From NCBI GenBank assembly GCA_049601975.1, contig JBMYRC010000170.1, positions 1-7,933 on the forward strand: 7,933 nt of DNA, read 5' to 3'. Source of the DNA: UBA6544 sp049601975 (GTDB lineage: Bacteria > Pseudomonadota > Alphaproteobacteria > UBA8366). Positions 5,676 to 7,933 of this stretch are shown here, piece by piece. The notes beneath the pieces were generated by a model. That model had not been told where the DNA came from and did not search any database. It saw only the letters and a list, made by a program, of their open reading frames with translations. Position numbers and translations under genes: made by a program. The stretch's first letter is position 1; each line of letters starts with the position of its first letter.

Positions 5676-7933
5676 ATGTATTTCGACTTACGACTCTGGG
5701 GCTACACGAAAGGGGTGCGGGCACGCATCTTCGGCGCGGTCGCCGTCGGCATCTTGGCGGTGCTGTTCGGTATCGCGCGGTTAGCGCTACTCGGGTGGCT
5801 GATCGCCCGCGTATTTCAGGGCGTACCTCTCGACGAGTTGATCCCCGCCTTCATCGGCGTCGCCGCCGTGATGATTGTGCGCGGCGGGCTCGAATATCTC
5901 CGCACCATGATCGCGCACGACACCGCCGCCAAGGTGCAGGTGCATTTGCGCACGGTCATCTTCGACAAGGTGACGGAGCTGGGCCCAGCTCATTTCGGCC
6001 TCGAGCGCACTGGCGACGCTATCCTCGCGATGATCGACGGGGTCGAGCAGCTAGAGATTTATTTCGGCCAGTATTTGCCGCAACTCATCGTCTCGATCCT
6101 CACGCCGTTGCTGATTTTCGGTGTCGTGGTGTTCCTCGACGTGCCGGTGGCGCTGGTGATGCTCGCCGCCGCCCTGGTCACCTTGATCGCGCCGCAGGTC
6201 TTCCATACGTGGGATAAGAACAACAGCCTCGGTCGCTCGCGCGCCTATAGAGCCTTTGCGGCGGAGTTTCTTGATTCCGTCCAGGGCCTTGCGACCTTGA
6301 AGGCGTTCGGGCAGAGCGGCCCTCGCGCCAAGACCTTAAAGGCCAAGGCGGATGAGCTGTTCAAGTCCACCATGTGGGTGCTGGCGACGAACTCGCTGGC
6401 GCGCGGTATTACAGATACGGGGATTGCGGTCGGTGCCGCGGCCACATTGGCGCTCGGTGCGTTCCGGGTCGCGGATGGGAGCATGGATCTGGCCCCCTTG
6501 ATCATGATCCTGATGCTTGGTGTGGAAGTATATAAACCGCTCCGTGATATGCGCTCGCTCATGCATAACGGCATGGTGGCGCAAGCCTCGGCGCAGACGA
6601 TTTTCCATCTGCTCGATTCGACGGCAATCGTGACGGAGAAAGAGGACGCTGCAACGCCCATCGAGGTGACGCCGACAGTGACCTTCGAGAACGTGAGCTT
6701 CGCTTATCCCGGCGGCAAGCGAACCGCCCATGAAGGGCTCGATTTTGAAGTGACCGCGGGTGAGCGGGTCGGTTTCGTCGGGCCGAGCGGTGTCGGTAAA
6801 TCCTCCATCGTACGTCTGTTGCTGCGCTTCTACGATCCGGACAAGGGTGCGGTGAAAATCGGCGGTCACGATTTACGCGATCTCAGCTTCGAGGCTATTC
6901 GGGGACAGATCGCTGTCGTCAACCAAGATACATACCTCTTTCACGGCACGGTCGCCGACAATCTGCGGGTCGGTAAGCCAGACGCGACGGCGGCGGAGAT
7001 CGAAGCCGCGTGTCGGGCCGCCAATGCGCATGAGTTCGTCGCAAAATTGCCACATCACTACGACACAGTGATCGGCGAGCGCGGCATCCGGCTGTCTGGT
7101 GGGCAACGCCAGCGCATGGCCATTGCCCGCGCGATTCTGCGGGACGCGCCGATCCTGGTGCTCGACGAAGCACTCTCTGCCGTCGATGCCGAGAACGAAG
7201 CGATCATTCAAGACGCACTCGACCGCCTGATGGAAGGGCGCACGACGCTGATTTTTGCGCACCGTCTCTCCAGCGTCATCGATGCGGACCGCATTTTGGT
7301 GCTCGATGAGGGTAAGGTTGCCGAGACTGGGACCCATGCGGAGTTGATGCTGAAACACGGCGTCTATCACCGTCTGATGGCGGCGCAAGCGGAGGAGAGG
7401 GTCGAGCAGGAAGTCGTGATCGGCGGCGGCGGTCCGCTTGATACCGGCATCGGCGATGCGCCGACCTATAGCGAGGAAGCGCAATTTGCCGCGACAGACG
7501 CGATCGTGAAGGCGGAAGGGCTCGGCTGGGCCGGCGCCATCCGCGAGTTGATGAAGCACATCGTGCCCTACAAAGGGAAGCTGGCACTGACCTTTGGTTT
7601 CGGTGTGACGCGCGTGGTCTCGTTCATCGGTATCGGCGCGGTCGGCGCGCTCGCAGTGCGGGCGGTGAAGACCGGGGAGCCTTTCGTCGATCTGTTGATC
7701 TTGCTGGCGGTGCTAGCGCCGATGGCGGGTATCTTCCACTGGTTCGAATCATGGATCGCGCACGACATGGCGTTCCGGCTATTGGCGGAAATGCGGATCG
7801 CTCTCTTCGAAAAGCTCGACCGCTTGGCACCCGCCTATATGGTACGCCGTCGCACCGGCGATATGGTGGCGATGGCAACGCACGATGTGGAGACGGTGGA
7901 GTATTTCTTCGCCCACACGGTGGCCCCTGCCTT
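5676..7933 (+). CDS. Fused tandem ABC exporter, CydDC-like, 3' end outside window
   Basis: One uninterrupted frame runs from the ATG at 5676 through 752 codons to the right edge. Domain order: TMD1 (about 15-300, hydrophobic segments near 18-45, 57-75, 135-175, 235-262 and 272-285), NBD1 (about 335-570), a Gly/Glu-rich linker (571-617), and the start of TMD2 (about 618 on, segments near 635-662 and 671-695). NBD1 is complete: Walker A GPSGVGKSS (369-377), Q-loop Q417, signature LSGGQ (473-477), Walker B ILVLDE (493-498), D-loop SAVD (501-504) and H-loop H529. A second ATPase domain is expected beyond the window. TMD1 (AAEFLDSVQGLATLKAFG) and TMD2 (AEMRIALFEKLDRLAP) resemble CydD and CydC, the inner-membrane exporter needed for cytochrome bd assembly, but other exporter families are possible. 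An in-frame ATG at 5649 is an alternative start. GGGA at 5664-5667 is a weak Shine-Dalgarno for 5676, and relatives begin near the FDLRLW motif. Divergent from LysR. Confidence 0.92.
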   Translation, partial: MYFDLRLWGYTKGVRARIFGAVAVGILAVLFGIARLALLGWLIARVFQGVPLDELIPAFIGVAAVMIVRGGLEYLRTMIAHDTAAKVQVHLRTVIFDKVTELGPAHFGLERTGDAILAMIDGVEQLEIYFGQYLPQLIVSILTPLLIFGVVVFLDVPVALVMLAAALVTLIAPQVFHTWDKNNSLGRSRAYRAFAAEFLDSVQGLATLKAFGQSGPRAKTLKAKADELFKSTMWVLATNSLARGITDTGIAVGAAATLALGAFRVADGSMDLAPLIMILMLGVEVYKPLRDMRSLMHNGMVAQASAQTIFHLLDSTAIVTEKEDAATPIEVTPTVTFENVSFAYPGGKRTAHEGLDFEVTAGERVGFVGPSGVGKSSIVRLLLRFYDPDKGAVKIGGHDLRDLSFEAIRGQIAVVNQDTYLFHGTVADNLRVGKPDATAAEIEAACRAANAHEFVAKLPHHYDTVIGERGIRLSGGQRQRMAIARAILRDAPILVLDEALSAVDAENEAIIQDALDRLMEGRTTLIFAHRLSSVIDADRILVLDEGKVAETGTHAELMLKHGVYHRLMAAQAEERVEQEVVIGGGGPLDTGIGDAPTYSEEAQFAATDAIVKAEGLGWAGAIRELMKHIVPYKGKLALTFGFGVTRVVSFIGIGAVGALAVRAVKTGEPFVDLLILLAVLAPMAGIFHWFESWIAHDMAFRLLAEMRIALFEKLDRLAPAYMVRRRTGDMVAMATHDVETVEYFFAHTVAPA

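Noticed and set aside
5552..6217. A 221-codon plus-strand frame at the start of the exporter region
   Set aside because: Its translation is Arg- and His-rich and unlike any protein family. The overlapping frame starting at 5676 has full ABC motifs and stays open to the window edge, so this is a shadow in another frame.
6873..7559. Minus-strand frame of 228 codons opposite the exporter ATPase domain
   Set aside because: It lies antisense to NBD1, has the composition of a complement frame (rich in His, Arg, Gln), and has no plausible ribosome binding site or recognisable motif.

Overview
The window is a moderately GC-rich stretch with compact coding, clear Shine-Dalgarno sequences and AT-richer spacers. 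The protein families, especially the fused ABC exporter, the DUF3604 protein and the hydroxyproline-betaine-type enolase-superfamily enzyme, suggest an alphaproteobacterium, possibly a marine or Rhodospirillales-like one. That placement is an inference from recalled family resemblance; there is no rRNA or other phylogenetic marker here.

Layout from left to right: (1) the 3' end of a DUF3604 protein on +, entering from the left edge. (2) A 368-base gene-free spacer with a tandem pair of REP-like hairpins just after that gene and a sharp operator-like palindrome before the next. (3) A + strand alpha/beta hydrolase with a GTG start and cysteine in the nucleophile position. (4) A 313-base AT-rich convergent spacer with no gene. 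(5) A complete glutathione S-transferase on -, divergent from (6) a complete nitroreductase-family flavoprotein on +; their shared 158-base spacer holds two dyads. (7) A mandelate racemase/muconate-lactonizing-type enolase-superfamily enzyme on -, ending 16 bases from the nitroreductase stop. (8) A LysR-type regulator on -, directly upstream of (7) and probably co-transcribed with it. (9) Divergent from LysR on +, a long ABC exporter gene that runs off the right edge. It encodes TMD1-NBD1-TMD2 in one chain, so it is a fused tandem (CydDC-like) transporter. Being open at the edge, this ORF is easily missed and its region is littered with antisense shadow ORFs.

The clearest functional unit is LysR plus the enolase-superfamily enzyme, which looks like a small regulated catabolic module acting on an amino acid or betaine-like carboxylate. 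The GST, nitroreductase and alpha/beta hydrolase are separately transcribed accessory enzymes of detoxification or catabolism; nothing in the sequence proves they form one pathway. No tRNA, rRNA, CRISPR array, insertion sequence, phage gene or toxin-antitoxin pair was seen. I do not see a convincing previously undescribed system. The observations most worth following are the hydrolase active site, the fused exporter, the substrate of the LysR-linked enolase-superfamily enzyme, and the palindromes in the spacers.
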